Assembly (NCBI GenBank): GCA_001627335.1
Contig: LUPK01000040.1
Span: forward strand, 1-64,000
Source of the DNA: Nocardioides sp. REDSEA-S33_B3
GTDB lineage: Bacteria > Actinomycetota > Actinomycetes > Propionibacteriales > Nocardioidaceae
Direction of reading: 5' to 3'
Length of the DNA stretch: 64,000 nt
The first letter of the stretch is position 1. Every line of letters begins with the position of its first letter. Under the pieces are notes generated by a model. It saw only the letters and a program-made list of their open reading frames with translations. It had not been told where the DNA came from and ran no database searches. Below are positions 1 to 8,660 of the stretch, in pieces. The position numbers and the translations under genes are program-made.

Positions 1-327
1 CCCACCAGCCACACCCGCCACACCGCCCCCAGCAGCCCCGAAGTTGGCGAATCGGGGGCGCCGCCGTGTCACACGTTGTTCACGCCCCGCACACGGCGTG
101 TCGACCGGATCCGGGTCGGGGGCGGCGTACTTTCGCAAGCACCGGCGAGTGGGGAAGCTCGCCGCACCTGGAGGCCCGATCGTGAGCACTCACGACTGCA
201 CAGCACCGCAGGAGATCCCCTGCGGCGTGAGCGGAGGCGGGCACTCCCGTCGTCGGGCGTCCCGGTCCCACCGTGTGAACTAGGGCCGCCACGAGGAGTG
301 CGCGCGTCGGCCCGTGAGGGGTGAATC
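1..327. other. Non-coding leader region upstream of phoH
   Basis: I see no convincing gene here; the short reading frames in this stretch look like GC-driven noise. The stretch holds three consecutive hairpins on the + strand: CGGCGAG/CTCGCCG (143-149 with 158-164), TCGTGAG/CTCACGA (180-186 with 189-195) and CCGCAGG/CCTGCGG (206-212 with 219-225). They precede the GTG start of the PhoH gene by about 100 bases and may be part of its 5' leader. The first ~60 bases may be the tail of something outside the window, which cannot be judged. Confidence 0.45.
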
Positions 328-1698
328 GTGCCGTCCCAGGCCACCACGTCGCAGCTGTCCCCCACCGCTGGCTCCACCCGGAAGAAGAAGGCCCAGGCTC
401 CACTGGTGCGCACGTACGTGCTCGACACCAGCGTCCTGCTCGCCGATCCCGGCGCACTGCGTCGCTTCGCCGAGCACGAGGTCGTCCTCCCCGTCGTGGT
501 GATCACCGAGCTGGAGGGCAAGCGTCACCACCCGGAGCTGGGCTACTTCGCCCGCACCGCCCTGCGCCTGCTCGACGAGCTGCGCGTCACCCACGGCCGG
601 CTCGACAACGCCGTCCCCGTGGGCGAGGAGGGCGGCAGCATCCGGGTGGAGCTCAACCACACCGACCCCGGCTCGCTGCCCTCGGGCTTCCGCCTCGGCG
701 ACAACGACACCCGCATCCTCGCGGTCGCCAAGAACCTTGCCGACGAGGGCGCCGCGGTCACGCTGGTCTCCAAGGACCTCCCGCTCCGCATCAAGGCCTC
801 GGCCGTCGGCCTGGACGCCGAGGAGTACCGCGGCGAGACCATCTCCGAGTCCGACCCCGGCTACTCCGGCATGGCCGAGATGGACGTCCTCGCCTCCGAC
901 CTCGACGAGCTGTACGACGACGGGGTGATCGACCTCGGCGAGGCCCGTGACATGCCCTGCCACCAGGGCCTCGTGCTGCTCTCGGACCGCGGGACGGCCC
1001 TGGCGCGGGTCGGCGCCGACAAGCGCGTGCACCTGGTCCGCGGCGACCGGGAGGCGTTCGGGCTGCACGGTCGCTCCGCCGAGCAGCGCATCGCGCTCGA
1101 GCACCTGCTCGACCCCGAGGTCGGGATCGTCTCCCTGGGCGGCCGGGCCGGCACCGGCAAGTCGGCGATGGCGCTGTGCGCCGGCCTGGAGGCGGTGATG
1201 GAGCGCCGGCAGCACAAGAAGGTCGTGGTGTTCCGTCCGCTGTTCGCCGTGGGCGGCCAGGAGCTCGGCTACCTCCCCGGCTCGGAGTCGGAGAAGATGT
1301 CGCCCTGGGCCCAGGCGGTCTTCGACACGCTCGGGGCGATGACCTCGCGCGACGTCATCGACGAGGTTCTCGACCGCGGGATGCTCGAGGTGCTGCCGCT
1401 GACCCACATCCGGGGACGCTCGCTGCACGACTCCTTCGTGATCGTCGACGAGGCGCAGAGCCTGGAGCGCAACGTGCTGCTCACGGTGCTCTCGCGCATC
1501 GGCGCCAACTCCAAGGTGGTGCTCACCCACGACGTCGCCCAGCGCGACAACCTGCGCGTGGGGCGCCACGACGGCGTGGTCGCGGTGATCGAGAAGCTCA
1601 AGGGCCACCCGCTCTTCGCCCACGTCACGCTGACCCGCTCCGAGCGCTCGCCGATCGCCGCGCTGGTCACCGAGATGCTGGAGAACATGACGGTCTGA
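328..1698 (+). CDS. PIN domain-PhoH family ATPase
   Basis: Cytoplasmic 456-residue protein combining an N-terminal PIN-type ribonuclease domain with a C-terminal PhoH ATPase/helicase domain, the PhoH2-like architecture linked in mycobacteria to RNA unwinding and cleavage. The PIN domain starts near residue 29 with YVLDTSVLL and its acidic Asp. The PhoH part has a Walker [10 protein letters not shown] near residue 271 and a Walker [10 protein letters not shown] near residue 370, so both halves look intact. The GTG start follows the purine-rich GAGGGGTGAATC and lies downstream of a three-hairpin leader. The substrate is not known. The gene is transcribed alone and ends in a strong hairpin. Confidence 0.9.
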   Translation: MPSQATTSQLSPTAGSTRKKKAQAPLVRTYVLDTSVLLADPGALRRFAEHEVVLPVVVITELEGKRHHPELGYFARTALRLLDELRVTHGRLDNAVPVGEEGGSIRVELNHTDPGSLPSGFRLGDNDTRILAVAKNLADEGAAVTLVSKDLPLRIKASAVGLDAEEYRGETISESDPGYSGMAEMDVLASDLDELYDDGVIDLGEARDMPCHQGLVLLSDRGTALARVGADKRVHLVRGDREAFGLHGRSAEQRIALEHLLDPEVGIVSLGGRAGTGKSAMALCAGLEAVMERRQHKKVVVFRPLFAVGGQELGYLPGSESEKMSPWAQAVFDTLGAMTSRDVIDEVLDRGMLEVLPLTHIRGRSLHDSFVIVDEAQSLERNVLLTVLSRIGANSKVVLTHDVAQRDNLRVGRHDGVVAVIEKLKGHPLFAHVTLTRSERSPIAALVTEMLENMTV

Positions 1699-1730
1699 TC
1701 CCCTGGGCTGACCTCTCCCGACCCACCCGT

Positions 1731-1768
1731 CACACGCCGGTCCCGCGCGCACGCGGGGCCGGCGTGTG
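1731..1768 (+). terminator. Terminator hairpin after phoH
   Basis: A 10-bp arm CACACGCCGG at 1731-1740 pairs perfectly with CCGGCGTGTG at 1759-1768, with a further CCCGCG/CGCGGG pairing inside and a CGCA loop. It starts 33 bases after the PhoH stop codon. There is no T-run, as is common for actinobacterial terminators. Confidence 0.75.
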
Positions 1769-1855
1769 CTCGCTCACGGTCACCGCCCGGGCCACGCCTG
1801 AGCGCGGCGGGTCCGGGGTCGGGCCGATTTGGGTGAGCACGGACGCTGGGGCATC

Positions 1856-1872
1856 GTGACCGATTCGTGACC
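1856..1872 (+). promoter_or_regulatory. Direct repeat GTGACC-N5-GTGACC, possible MtrA-type box
   Basis: GTGACC occurs at 1856-1861 and again at 1867-1872, an 11-bp period that puts both copies on the same face of the helix. It lies 48 bases before the start of a secreted wall-lytic-type gene. MtrA, the actinobacterial response regulator of wall hydrolases, binds direct repeats of a related GT-AC hexamer with a similar short spacer. The assignment is inference from position and shape only. Confidence 0.3.
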
Positions 1873-1919
1873 TTCCGGTCGCACGTTCCCCCGTCGTCGC
1901 ACCACCTGGTTGTCAGCCT

Positions 1920-2603
1920 GTGTTCCACCGCTCCTACACGCCCAAGCACGCCGCCCCACGCCCCTCGTCCCAGGGTCGTGCGCAGGGTCGCGCCGTCCTG
2001 CGCGCCTCGGCCCGACGTACGACGCTGATCGCCTCGACCGTGGCTGTCGGCGCGACCGGTGCCGCCGTCGGCGCCGGTCTGCTGGTGTCCCCGGTCGAGA
2101 CGATGGCCACGGTCAGCGCCGACGAGGCCTCCCCGCTGTCGGTGAGCATCGCCCCGGCCGCCGATCGAGAGACCCGTGACGACGACGTGTCGCGCTCGGC
2201 CGAGCGCCGCGAGGCGCGTCAGGAGAAGCGCGAGGCGCGGCAGGAGCGCAAGGAGCGCCAGGCCCGCCGCGAGGCCCGCGAGGAGCGTCGCGCCGCGCGG
2301 CAGGCTGCGAAGGACCCCCGCTCGGTGGCGCGGACGCTGCTGGGGGAGTACGGCTTCTCCAGCGACCAGTTCGGCTGCCTCGACGCGCTGTGGGTCAGCG
2401 AGAGCGACTGGGAGGTCGACGCCGACAACCCGACGTCCTCGGCCTACGGCATCCCGCAGGCGCTCACCGAGACCCACGACCTGCCGGCCGACTACATGAC
2501 CAATGCCGAGACCCAGATCCGCTGGGGCCTGGGCTACATCGCCGACTCCTACGGCAGCCCGTGCAGCGCCTGGTCGTTCAAGCAGGACAACGGCTGGTAT
2601 TGA
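1920..2603 (+). CDS. Secreted transglycosylase-like (SLT/Rpf-type) protein
   Basis: Exported protein of 227 residues. The N-terminus is basic, followed by a hydrophobic segment (about residues 35-58) that acts as signal or anchor. A highly charged Arg/Glu/Gln-rich helical stretch (about 88-132) is probably a coiled coil or wall-spanning linker. The C-terminal ~90 residues resemble the lysozyme-like transglycosylase fold: WVSESDW carries the presumed catalytic Glu, followed by SSAYGIPQAL and a final Cys-Trp-rich tail. It likely cleaves or remodels peptidoglycan. The GTG start has no clear ribosome site. A possible MtrA-like repeat lies upstream and a strong hairpin follows the stop. Confidence 0.75.
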   Translation: MFHRSYTPKHAAPRPSSQGRAQGRAVLRASARRTTLIASTVAVGATGAAVGAGLLVSPVETMATVSADEASPLSVSIAPAADRETRDDDVSRSAERREARQEKREARQERKERQARREAREERRAARQAAKDPRSVARTLLGEYGFSSDQFGCLDALWVSESDWEVDADNPTSSAYGIPQALTETHDLPADYMTNAETQIRWGLGYIADSYGSPCSAWSFKQDNGWY

Positions 2604-2605
2604 GA

Positions 2606-2648
2606 GCGGGCGACCGAGACCGACGAAGGAGGTCTCGGTCGGTCCCGC
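2606..2648 (+). terminator. Terminator hairpin after the wall-lytic gene
   Basis: GACCGAGACC (2612-2621) pairs with GGTCTCGGTC (2631-2640) around a 9-base loop, and the stem is extended by GCGGG (2606-2610) with CCCGC (2644-2648). It begins three bases after the stop codon. It merges into a GGTCGAG/TCGAGACC-type intergenic repeat at about 2651-2705. Confidence 0.75.
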
Positions 2649-2745
2649 GAAGGTCGAGCGAGTGCGCGGCTGAGCCCGCGAAGCCGCGACCGCGTGTCGA
2701 GACCCGGTGACGTACCCGCGGGCGTGACCAGGGGGCCCGCGCGAG

Positions 2746-3216
2746 ATGATGCCCTCCGTGAGCGAGGCATTCGAGTGCGAGATCCAGGCGCGGCTGCGTG
2801 ACGTCAACCTCGGCGGTCACGTCGACAACGTCGAGGCGATCCGCATCCTCGACGAGGCGCGGATCCTCTTCCTGCGCTTCGCCGACCTCGGGACCGGCGC
2901 CGCGCGTCCGGGTCTGCTGGGCGGCGTACCCGACGGCGTGGCCGAGCTCGTCGGCTCCCAGCGGGTCGACTACCACGCCGAGATGCGGTTCGCGGCCTTC
3001 CAGTCCTTCCGGCTGCGCCTGTGGGTGCCGCGCGTGGGCCGCTCGTCGTTCACCGTCGCCTCGCAGCTGCGGGTCGAGGACGGCGGGGCCCCGGCGATCG
3101 TCGCCGAGACCACCTGCGTGCTGTGGGACCACCACGGCCAGGGATCGTGGGCGATGGACGACGCGGTGCGCACCACCCTCGAGCGGTACGCCGGTGAGCC
3201 GGTCGGCCTGCGCTGA
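2746..3216 (+). CDS. Acyl-CoA thioesterase, hotdog fold (4HBT-type)
   Basis: Small cytoplasmic protein of 156 residues with the hotdog pattern of 4-hydroxybenzoyl-CoA-type thioesterases. The N-terminal strand FECEIQARLRDVNLGGHVDN has the Asp-x-Asn-x-x-x-His-Val-(D)N signature used for thioester hydrolysis, followed by the long central helix (EAIRILDEARILFLRF). Strands ending in SFTVASQLRV and AETTCVLWD follow. The substrate is probably an acyl-CoA but cannot be specified. Three potential starts lie within ~15 bases (ATG 2746, ATG 2749, GTG near 2758). The gene converges on fumC with a 24-base gap. Confidence 0.75.
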   Translation: MMPSVSEAFECEIQARLRDVNLGGHVDNVEAIRILDEARILFLRFADLGTGAARPGLLGGVPDGVAELVGSQRVDYHAEMRFAAFQSFRLRLWVPRVGRSSFTVASQLRVEDGGAPAIVAETTCVLWDHHGQGSWAMDDAVRTTLERYAGEPVGLR

Positions 3217-3240
3217 GCACGCGCCCGGGGGCCGGCGGGG

Positions 3241-4629
3241 TCACCGACCGGTCATCGACTCCACGTCCAGGGCGGCGTCGAGCTCGGCCTCGGTGAGGTC
3301 GCCGCGCTCGACGTACCCCATCGCGAGCACCTGCTCACGGATCGTGCGTCCCTCGGCCAGCGCCGCCTTCGCGACCTTGGCGGCCTCCTCGTAGCCGAGG
3401 TGCTTGTTGAGCGGCGTGACCACCGAGGGGGAGGACTCCGCGTAGGTGCGCATCCGGTCGGCGTCGGCGGTGATCCCGTCGACGCACCGGGTCGCGAGCT
3501 CGCGTGAGGAGGCGGCGAGCAGCCGCACGGACTCCAGCACGTTGCGCGCGATGACCGGCATCGCGACGTTGAGCTCGAAGGCGCCGCTGGCGCCGGCGGC
3601 GGTCACGGCGGCGTCGTTGCCGACCACCTGGAAGCACACCATCAGCGTCGCCTCGGGCAGCACCGGGTTGACCTTGCCGGGCATGATGCTCGAGCCGGGT
3701 TGCAGGTCGGGGAGGTGGATCTCGGCGAGGCCGGTGGTCGGGCCCGAGGACATCCATCGCAGGTCGTTGCAGATCTTGGTGAGGCCGACCGCGTAGGTCT
3801 TCAGCGCGCCCGAGAGCTCGACGAGGGAGTCGCGGGTGCCCTGGGCCTCGAAGTGGTTGCGGGCCTCGGTGAACGGCTGGCCGGTCCGCTCGCCGAGCAC
3901 CTCGATCGCGCGGGCCGCGAAGCCGTCGGGGGTGTTGATGCCCGTCCCCACCGCGGTGCCGCCGAGGGGCAGCTCACGCACGCGGGGGAGCACGGACTCG
4001 AGCCGCTCCACGGCGTACCGCACCGTCGCGGCGTAGCCGGAGAACTCCTGCCCGAGCATCACCGGGGTCGCGTCCATCAGGTGGGTGCGGCCGGCCTTCA
4101 CCAGGCCGCCGAATTCCTCCGCCTTCGCCTCCAGCGACCCGGCGAGCACGTCCAGCGCCGGGAGCAGGTCGTCGACCACGGCGGTCGCCGCGGCGACGTG
4201 GATCGCGGTGGGGAAGGTGTCGTTGCTGGACTGGCTGGCATTGACGTGGTCGTTGGGGTGGACCTCGACACCGGCACGGGCGGCGAGCGTGGCGACGACC
4301 TCGTTGGCATTCATGTTGGAGCTGGTGCCCGAGCCGGTCTGGAAGACGTCGATGGGGAACGCGTGGTCGTGCTCGCCGGCGGCGACCGCCGAGGCCGCCC
4401 GCTCGATCGCGGAGGCCTGGTCGGCGTCCAGCACGCCGAGGTCGGCGTTGGCGACCGCGGCGGCGGCCTTGACGTGGCCCATCGCGTGGACCAGCGCCGG
4501 CTCGATCGGCGTGCCGCTGATCGGGAAGTTCTCCACGGCCCGCTGCGTCTGGGCGCGCCACAGCGCGTCGACGGGCACACGGACCTCGCCCATGGAGTCG
4601 TGCTCGGTGCGGTACTCCTGCTCGCTCAC
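3241..4629 (-). CDS. fumC: Fumarate hydratase, class II
   Basis: Fumarase C, interconverting fumarate and L-malate in the TCA cycle without an Fe-S cluster; 462 residues, a normal length. Visible hallmarks are [12 protein letters not shown], the [14 protein letters not shown] segment, and the family signature [11 protein letters not shown] with the mobile loop beyond it. I start at the GTG at 4629 because the matching N-terminus ([15 protein letters not shown]) begins there; the open frame extends about 1 kb further upstream without a gene-like sequence. On the minus strand TAGGTT begins 13 bases before this GTG, suggesting a leaderless transcript. A second, Fe-S fumarase lies 4.3 kb away. 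Confidence 0.96.
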   Translation of the reverse strand: MSEQEYRTEHDSMGEVRVPVDALWRAQTQRAVENFPISGTPIEPALVHAMGHVKAAAAVANADLGVLDADQASAIERAASAVAAGEHDHAFPIDVFQTGSGTSSNMNANEVVATLAARAGVEVHPNDHVNASQSSNDTFPTAIHVAAATAVVDDLLPALDVLAGSLEAKAEEFGGLVKAGRTHLMDATPVMLGQEFSGYAATVRYAVERLESVLPRVRELPLGGTAVGTGINTPDGFAARAIEVLGERTGQPFTEARNHFEAQGTRDSLVELSGALKTYAVGLTKICNDLRWMSSGPTTGLAEIHLPDLQPGSSIMPGKVNPVLPEATLMVCFQVVGNDAAVTAAGASGAFELNVAMPVIARNVLESVRLLAASSRELATRCVDGITADADRMRTYAESSPSVVTPLNKHLGYEEAAKVAKAALAEGRTIREQVLAMGYVERGDLTEAELDAALDVESMTGR

Positions 4630-4685
4630 GTCCTCGAACCTACGCCGCCGCGCCGACACGCCCCAGCCTCGGACGGGTGGGCCCC

Positions 4686-4717
4686 GCCGAGTCGGCGTAT
4701 CGAAACGCCGGCTCGGC
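4686..4717. repeat. Perfect 13-bp-stem hairpin in the fumC/pseudogene gap
   Basis: GCCGAG-T-CGGCGT (4686-4698) pairs with ACGCCG-G-CTCGGC (4705-4717) around the loop ATCGAA; the middle T and G form a wobble pair. It lies upstream of fumC and of the decayed gene at 4765, where no intact gene ends. It may be a terminator left by a lost gene or a palindromic repeat unit. Confidence 0.6.
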
Positions 4718-4764
4718 GTGGGTGGCACCTCAAGGAGGGGGTACGCCGCGCCGAGACCTCTCCC

Positions 4765-5559
4765 GTGACGACCCTCGCCCCCCCGGCACACCCCACCCCC
4801 CACGAGCCCGACCCGACCACCGACCAGCGCCCCGGTTGGCTCGGGTCGTCGCACTCCTGGCTGCCCGACGCAGCGGTCGTCGCCCTGCTGGCTTGGTGGG
4901 CCACCTACCTCACGTGGGGCACCGGGGGGCGTGAGCCACACCTGCTCTCGGTCGCCTGCGTGCTCGCCGCGCTGGCCTGGGTCGCGGTGTGACCCGAGCG
5001 CACGCTGTCCCTGTGGGCGCTGCTGCCCTCCGCCGCGCTGGCCGCGGGCGCCTGCCTGGTCGTGGCGTTCTCCCCGACCGGCTGGGCGGGGCGCGACGAC
5101 GCGGGGGCTTGGGTGCTGGCGGCCGCCACCGGGCTGGTGCTGCTGACCTGGGCGGCCGCCTGGCAGGTCATCGAGCGCTGGCCGCTGACCGGCGCCGGCT
5201 TCGACGGGTTCCGCGCGGCGACCGAGGCCGTCGGGGTCGGCCACCGGGCCGGTCGGACCGCCTACGTGCACAACGGGTTCCTCCAGGGGCTCACCGACGG
5301 CGGCCTGCTGCTGGGTCTGCCGCTGCTGCTGGTCACCCTCGTGCTGGCGGTCGCCGTGTGCCGCGGGTTGCCCGTCGTCGTACGACGTGGGCAGGCGGTG
5401 CGCGTGGGCGCCGGTGCCGCGCTCCTGGCGCTTGGACCGGCGACGACAGCCCCGCCACGCACGGCGTGGTGGCCGAGCGTGCTCGCCGTGGCCCTGCTCG
5501 CCACCGGGGCGTGGTGGGCCTGGGGCGGCGGGCTGTCGCTCAACGCGCCACTGGGGTGA
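4765..5559 (+). pseudogene. Decayed O-antigen-ligase-like membrane protein
   Basis: A hydrophobic, multi-helix reading frame runs from GTG 4765 to the stop at 5559 but contains one in-frame TGA at 4990-4992 (…[18 protein letters not shown]…). A single change of that codon to TGG would restore about 264 residues. The downstream part has the signature region of the O-antigen ligase/polymerase (Wzy_C) family: [11 protein letters not shown], then [16 protein letters not shown] before a hydrophobic stretch. Intact members are usually about 400 residues or more, so a central deletion is likely too. There is no clear ribosome site. It could instead be two small membrane proteins, but the shared frame argues for one broken gene. 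Confidence 0.6.
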
Positions 5560-5584
5560 CACCGCGGGCTCATAGGGTGCCGCC

Positions 5585-6160
5585 ATGGCGCAGTGGTGGG
5601 AGGACCTGAGCACCCTCGAGGTGCTGCTGCTCGTGCTCGGCATCGTGGTCGGCGGCTCGATCGCCTCCGCGCTCGCCGGTGCGGTGCTGGTGAGGCTGGG
5701 CATGCGACGCCCCTGGGTGGTGCGGCGCGCGAGCCGGCTTGCCTACCGACTGATCGAGCTGGTCAAGCGGCCGCTGACCATCGTCGTGCTCGATGAGGTC
5801 GTGGCGGTGATCCGCACCGGCCACTACACGAAGAACATCTCCGACGCGCTGCTGGAGAACCACGACGAGCTCAAGCAGATGGTCGCCGAGAAGGTCAGCG
5901 CCGACCCCAACGTGCGCCTGGTCAGCAAGCTGCCCGGCTACGACACGATCGTCTCGGAGGTCTCCGAGACCGTGCTTCGCGTCATCGTCGACATGCTCAG
6001 CGACCCGCGGATGGACGAGCTCGTCTCCGACCTGCTGCGCAACAACCTCGAGCAGATCCGGGTCGCCGTTCGGCAGCGGGAGCACGAGGCCCACGGGGAG
6101 ATGGATCCCGCCGACCCGATCCCGGAGGACGCCCCGAGACCGGGGGCCCGACGGGCGTGA
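5585..6160 (+). CDS. Conserved hypothetical protein with one N-terminal membrane helix
   Basis: Protein of 191 residues that I cannot assign to a function. Residues about 11-35 ([20 protein letters not shown]) form a single membrane helix with the N-terminus probably outside. The rest is amphipathic and rich in charged helices, with an acidic Pro-rich tail. The ATG start has no ribosome site, but TAGGGT at 5573-5578 lies exactly 12 bases before it, the leaderless pattern seen repeatedly in this window. It lies 25 bases after the decayed membrane gene and is followed by a convergent TetR regulator. Confidence 0.75.
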   Translation: MAQWWEDLSTLEVLLLVLGIVVGGSIASALAGAVLVRLGMRRPWVVRRASRLAYRLIELVKRPLTIVVLDEVVAVIRTGHYTKNISDALLENHDELKQMVAEKVSADPNVRLVSKLPGYDTIVSEVSETVLRVIVDMLSDPRMDELVSDLLRNNLEQIRVAVRQREHEAHGEMDPADPIPEDAPRPGARRA

Positions 6161-6166
6161 GGACCA

Positions 6167-6748
6167 CTACGGTGCGCCGGCGGCGTCGCGTGAGGGCAGG
6201 TCTGCGGCCGGAGACATGAGCTGCTCGGCCACGTCGGAGACGTCGGCGACGTCGCCGTCGGTGATCCCGCCGGTCATGGCGGCGCGGTGGAGCAGGGTCC
6301 CGACCACGAGGTCGAAGGCGAGTGTGGCGCTCGCCTCCCGCGTCGCTTGCTCGTCGCGCAACGAGGCCACGTAGGGGTCGCGGAGCCGGCTGCGCAGCAT
6401 GGTCCGCAGGTCGGGGTCCCGTGCGCTGAGGGAGGTGAGGGTGACCAGCACGTGGCGGGTGCCGGGGTCGCGGACGCGCTCGGCGAGCCAGCCCACCGCC
6501 GCCCGGACCGACGTGGCGGCCGGCAGAGGGCCCAGCGCGTGCTCGAGGGTGGCGACGGCCAGCTCGTCCTTGCTCCGCCAGCGGCGGTAGAGAGTGGTCT
6601 TCGCCACGCCCGCTCGCGTGGCGACCTCGTCGAGACTGATGCGCTCCCAGGAGCGCGCCGCGATCAGCTCGCGTGCCGCCGTCAGGATCCGCCCGCTGAC
6701 GTCGGCCTGTCGGGGGCGTCCGGGACGGGGGCCCTCCTGGTCTCGCAT
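6167..6748 (-). CDS. TetR-family transcriptional regulator
   Basis: One-component repressor of 193 residues. The N-terminal helix-turn-helix is clear (RILTAARELIAARSWERIS, then DEVATRAGVAKTTLYRRW, ending in KDEL). The C-terminal helical ligand domain is unspecific. It is divergent from an ABC-2/YhgE-like membrane protein gene with only 35 bases between the start codons, and a partial dyad covers that gap. This is the usual layout of a repressor that controls itself and a neighbouring export gene. The ligand is unknown. Confidence 0.9.
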   Translation of the reverse strand: MRDQEGPRPGRPRQADVSGRILTAARELIAARSWERISLDEVATRAGVAKTTLYRRWRSKDELAVATLEHALGPLPAATSVRAAVGWLAERVRDPGTRHVLVTLTSLSARDPDLRTMLRSRLRDPYVASLRDEQATREASATLAFDLVVGTLLHRAAMTGGITDGDVADVSDVAEQLMSPAADLPSRDAAGAP

Positions 6749-6798
6749 GGACCCAGTTTATCGCTACCGTTAGTATCGCAACTATGAGTAGCGAAACT
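6748..6798 (+). promoter_or_regulatory. Promoter and probable TetR operator in the divergent gap
   Basis: On the + strand TGGACC (6748-6753), a 17-base spacer and TAGTAT (6771-6776) form a good promoter whose start would fall at the ATG at 6784. An imperfect dyad TCGCTAC-CGTTA-GTATCGC (6761-6779) covers the spacer and -10, and CGCTAC recurs inverted as GTAGCG at 6788-6793. This is a plausible binding site for the adjacent TetR protein. Confidence 0.55.
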
Positions 6799-7875
6799 TG
6801 TCGTCGTGCCCGCCACCTCGGCCCGCGTCGAGCCGGTGCGCCGGCGACGTCGCCCTCGGCCAAGGCCTCCTCGGTGGTCGGCCTGGTGGTGGCCGTGCTG
6901 CTGCTCCAGCTGGCCTTCATCGGCAGCTACGTCGGGGCCTTCCACGACCCCTCGCCGCACGACGTGCGCGTGGTCGTCGCCGGCGGTGACTCCGGCGCGG
7001 CGGCCGAGGTCCTCGACGGGCTCGACGGCCACCCCGTCGACGTGGCGGCGGCCGCCTCTGTGGCCGCCGCGCGCGAGTCGGTGCGTGAGGGGCGCAGCGC
7101 TGCAGCGCTCGTGGCCCGGCCCGAGGGCGCTCGCGACACCCTGTTCCTGGCCTCGGGTGCCGGGGCGACCGAGGCGACCGCGGTCACCCAGCTGCTCGAC
7201 GCCGTGGAGCAGGCGCGGGGCCGCGAGCTGCGCACGGTCGATCTGGTGCCGCCCGTCGAGGGCGACGCCCGCGGCCTGACCGGCTTCTACCTGGTGCTCG
7301 GCTGGTTGGTGGGCGGCTACCTGCTCGCCGCGCTGCTCGGTGTGAGTCGAGGAGCCCGACCCACCGGCCGAGTGGCAGCGGCACGCCGCCTGGGCCTGAT
7401 GGCCGGGTACGCCGTCGCGTCGGGGCTGGGCGGTGCGCTGCTCGTGGACCGGGTCCTCGGAGCGATCAGCGGGCACTTGCTGGCGCTGTGGGGCCTCGGG
7501 ACCGTCCTGGTCTTCATCGGCGCCTCCGTCACCGCAGCCCTCCAGGGGCTGCTCGGGACTGCCGGCATCGGGGTGACCGTCCTGCTCTTCGTGGTGCTGG
7601 GCAACCCCAGTGCGGGAGGCGCCTACCAGACGGACCTGCTGCCGGCCTTCTGGCGGGCCATCGGGCCGTGGCTGCCCAACGGGGCCGGCACCGCGGCCGT
7701 GCGGGAGGTCGTCTACTTCGCAGCCTCCGACGTGGGTCCGCGAGTCGCCGTCCTGGCCGGCTGGGCGTTGGTGGCCGTGACGACGACCCTGCTGGTCTCC
7801 GCCCGTCGGCCCGCCGAGCCCGACCCGGTCGCCGAGACCGTCGACCGCGCTCAGGCTGTCGCGCGCGCCAGGTAG
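6784..7875 (+). CDS. ABC-2/YhgE-Pip-type membrane protein
   Basis: Membrane protein of 363 residues. One helix near the N-terminus (about 30-50) is followed by an extracytoplasmic domain of about 130 residues. A block of five helices follows (GFYLVLGWLVGGYLLAALLG, VASGLGGALLVD, LVFIGASVTAALQGLL, GIGVTVLLFVVLG, AVLAGWALVAVTTTLL). This one-plus-loop-plus-five layout matches the ABC-2 permease/YhgE-Pip/DUF3533 group, which includes export-related proteins. No ATPase gene is nearby. The ATG coincides with the predicted transcription start. The last 25 bases overlap the convergent gene at 7851. Confidence 0.65.
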   Translation: MSSETCRRARHLGPRRAGAPATSPSAKASSVVGLVVAVLLLQLAFIGSYVGAFHDPSPHDVRVVVAGGDSGAAAEVLDGLDGHPVDVAAAASVAAARESVREGRSAAALVARPEGARDTLFLASGAGATEATAVTQLLDAVEQARGRELRTVDLVPPVEGDARGLTGFYLVLGWLVGGYLLAALLGVSRGARPTGRVAAARRLGLMAGYAVASGLGGALLVDRVLGAISGHLLALWGLGTVLVFIGASVTAALQGLLGTAGIGVTVLLFVVLGNPSAGGAYQTDLLPAFWRAIGPWLPNGAGTAAVREVVYFAASDVGPRVAVLAGWALVAVTTTLLVSARRPAEPDPVAETVDRAQAVARAR

Positions 7876-8576
7876 AGCCAGTAGGTCTCCTCGCGGTCCT
7901 GCAGCAGCACCGGGTGCGGGCGAGTTTCGCAGCCGCCGAGCGCCTCGGTCATGGCGCGCTCCAGCGCCGGTGACTCCTGCGCCGACCACACGACCACGGC
8001 ACCGCCCGGGCGGAGGGCACGCGCCGCCGTACGCAGGAACGGGGTGCGGTAGATCGCGGCGTTCTCGTCGTGGACGAGGTAGCCGGGACCGTTGTCGACG
8101 TCCAGCAGCACCAGGTCGTACGACGCCGGGCGCGCCTCCTCGAGGGCGGCGGCGACATCGGCGACCACCACCGTGACCCGCTCGTCGGCCAGCAGCGTGG
8201 GACCGTGCGGGACGGTCCCGTCGCGCATCCAGTCGACCAGCGACTGCTCGATCTCCACGACCGCGGCGCGCTCGACCCGGGGGTCGGTCAGCACCTCGCG
8301 GAGCGTGAAGCCGAGACCGAGCCCGCCGACCACGACCGCGCGCGGGTCCTCCACGACCGCGAGGGCCGCGGTGGCCAGCGCGCGCTCGCTGCCGACCTCG
8401 CGGGTGTCCATGACGAAGACGCCGTTGGCGCGCAGCTCCAGCACGGTCGGGCCGTCGCCCTCGCGGCGCTGGCGCAGCACCAGCTCGCCTCGCTCGGTCT
8501 CGGTGCGGGCCACCTCGGCGTACTCCACCTCCGCCTCGAGGGCGGGCAGGGCGGGTGGTGTCGGCACGTCCGGCAT
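7851..8576 (-). CDS. Spermidine synthase-like methyltransferase-fold protein
   Basis: Protein of 241 residues with the Rossmann fold of spermidine synthases and class I methyltransferases. It has a glycine-rich motif VVVGGLGLGFTLREVL, the acidic VVEIEQSLVDWM after strand 2, then DVAAALE and the motif YDLVLLDVDNGPGYLVHD. It lacks the N-terminal beta-hairpin of true polyamine synthases, so the product is uncertain. The ATG at 8576 is chosen because upstream sequence is not protein-like. The 3' end overlaps the convergent membrane protein gene by 25 bases. Confidence 0.7.
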   Translation of the reverse strand: MPDVPTPPALPALEAEVEYAEVARTETERGELVLRQRREGDGPTVLELRANGVFVMDTREVGSERALATAALAVVEDPRAVVVGGLGLGFTLREVLTDPRVERAAVVEIEQSLVDWMRDGTVPHGPTLLADERVTVVVADVAAALEEARPASYDLVLLDVDNGPGYLVHDENAAIYRTPFLRTAARALRPGGAVVVWSAQESPALERAMTEALGGCETRPHPVLLQDREETYWLYLARATA

Positions 8577-8660
8577 GGCCCCATGCTGCCCGGTCCCGGC
8601 GTCGCCATGCGCGACGGCCGGGTGAGGGATGGCACGGATCCGCGACCTACTGTCGAGGCC

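Noticed and set aside
100..327. c-di-AMP (ydaO) riboswitch before phoH
   Set aside because: GGGGTGAATC near 315 is reminiscent, but the other conserved blocks and their order are not there.
280..1752. 490-residue open frame antisense to phoH
   Set aside because: Composition is His/Arg/Gly/Val shadow of the opposite frame; the + strand has intact PIN and PhoH motifs.
4630..5703. Upstream extension of the fumC frame
   Set aside because: Open but not protein-like; homologous N-terminus and the leaderless promoter point to GTG 4629.
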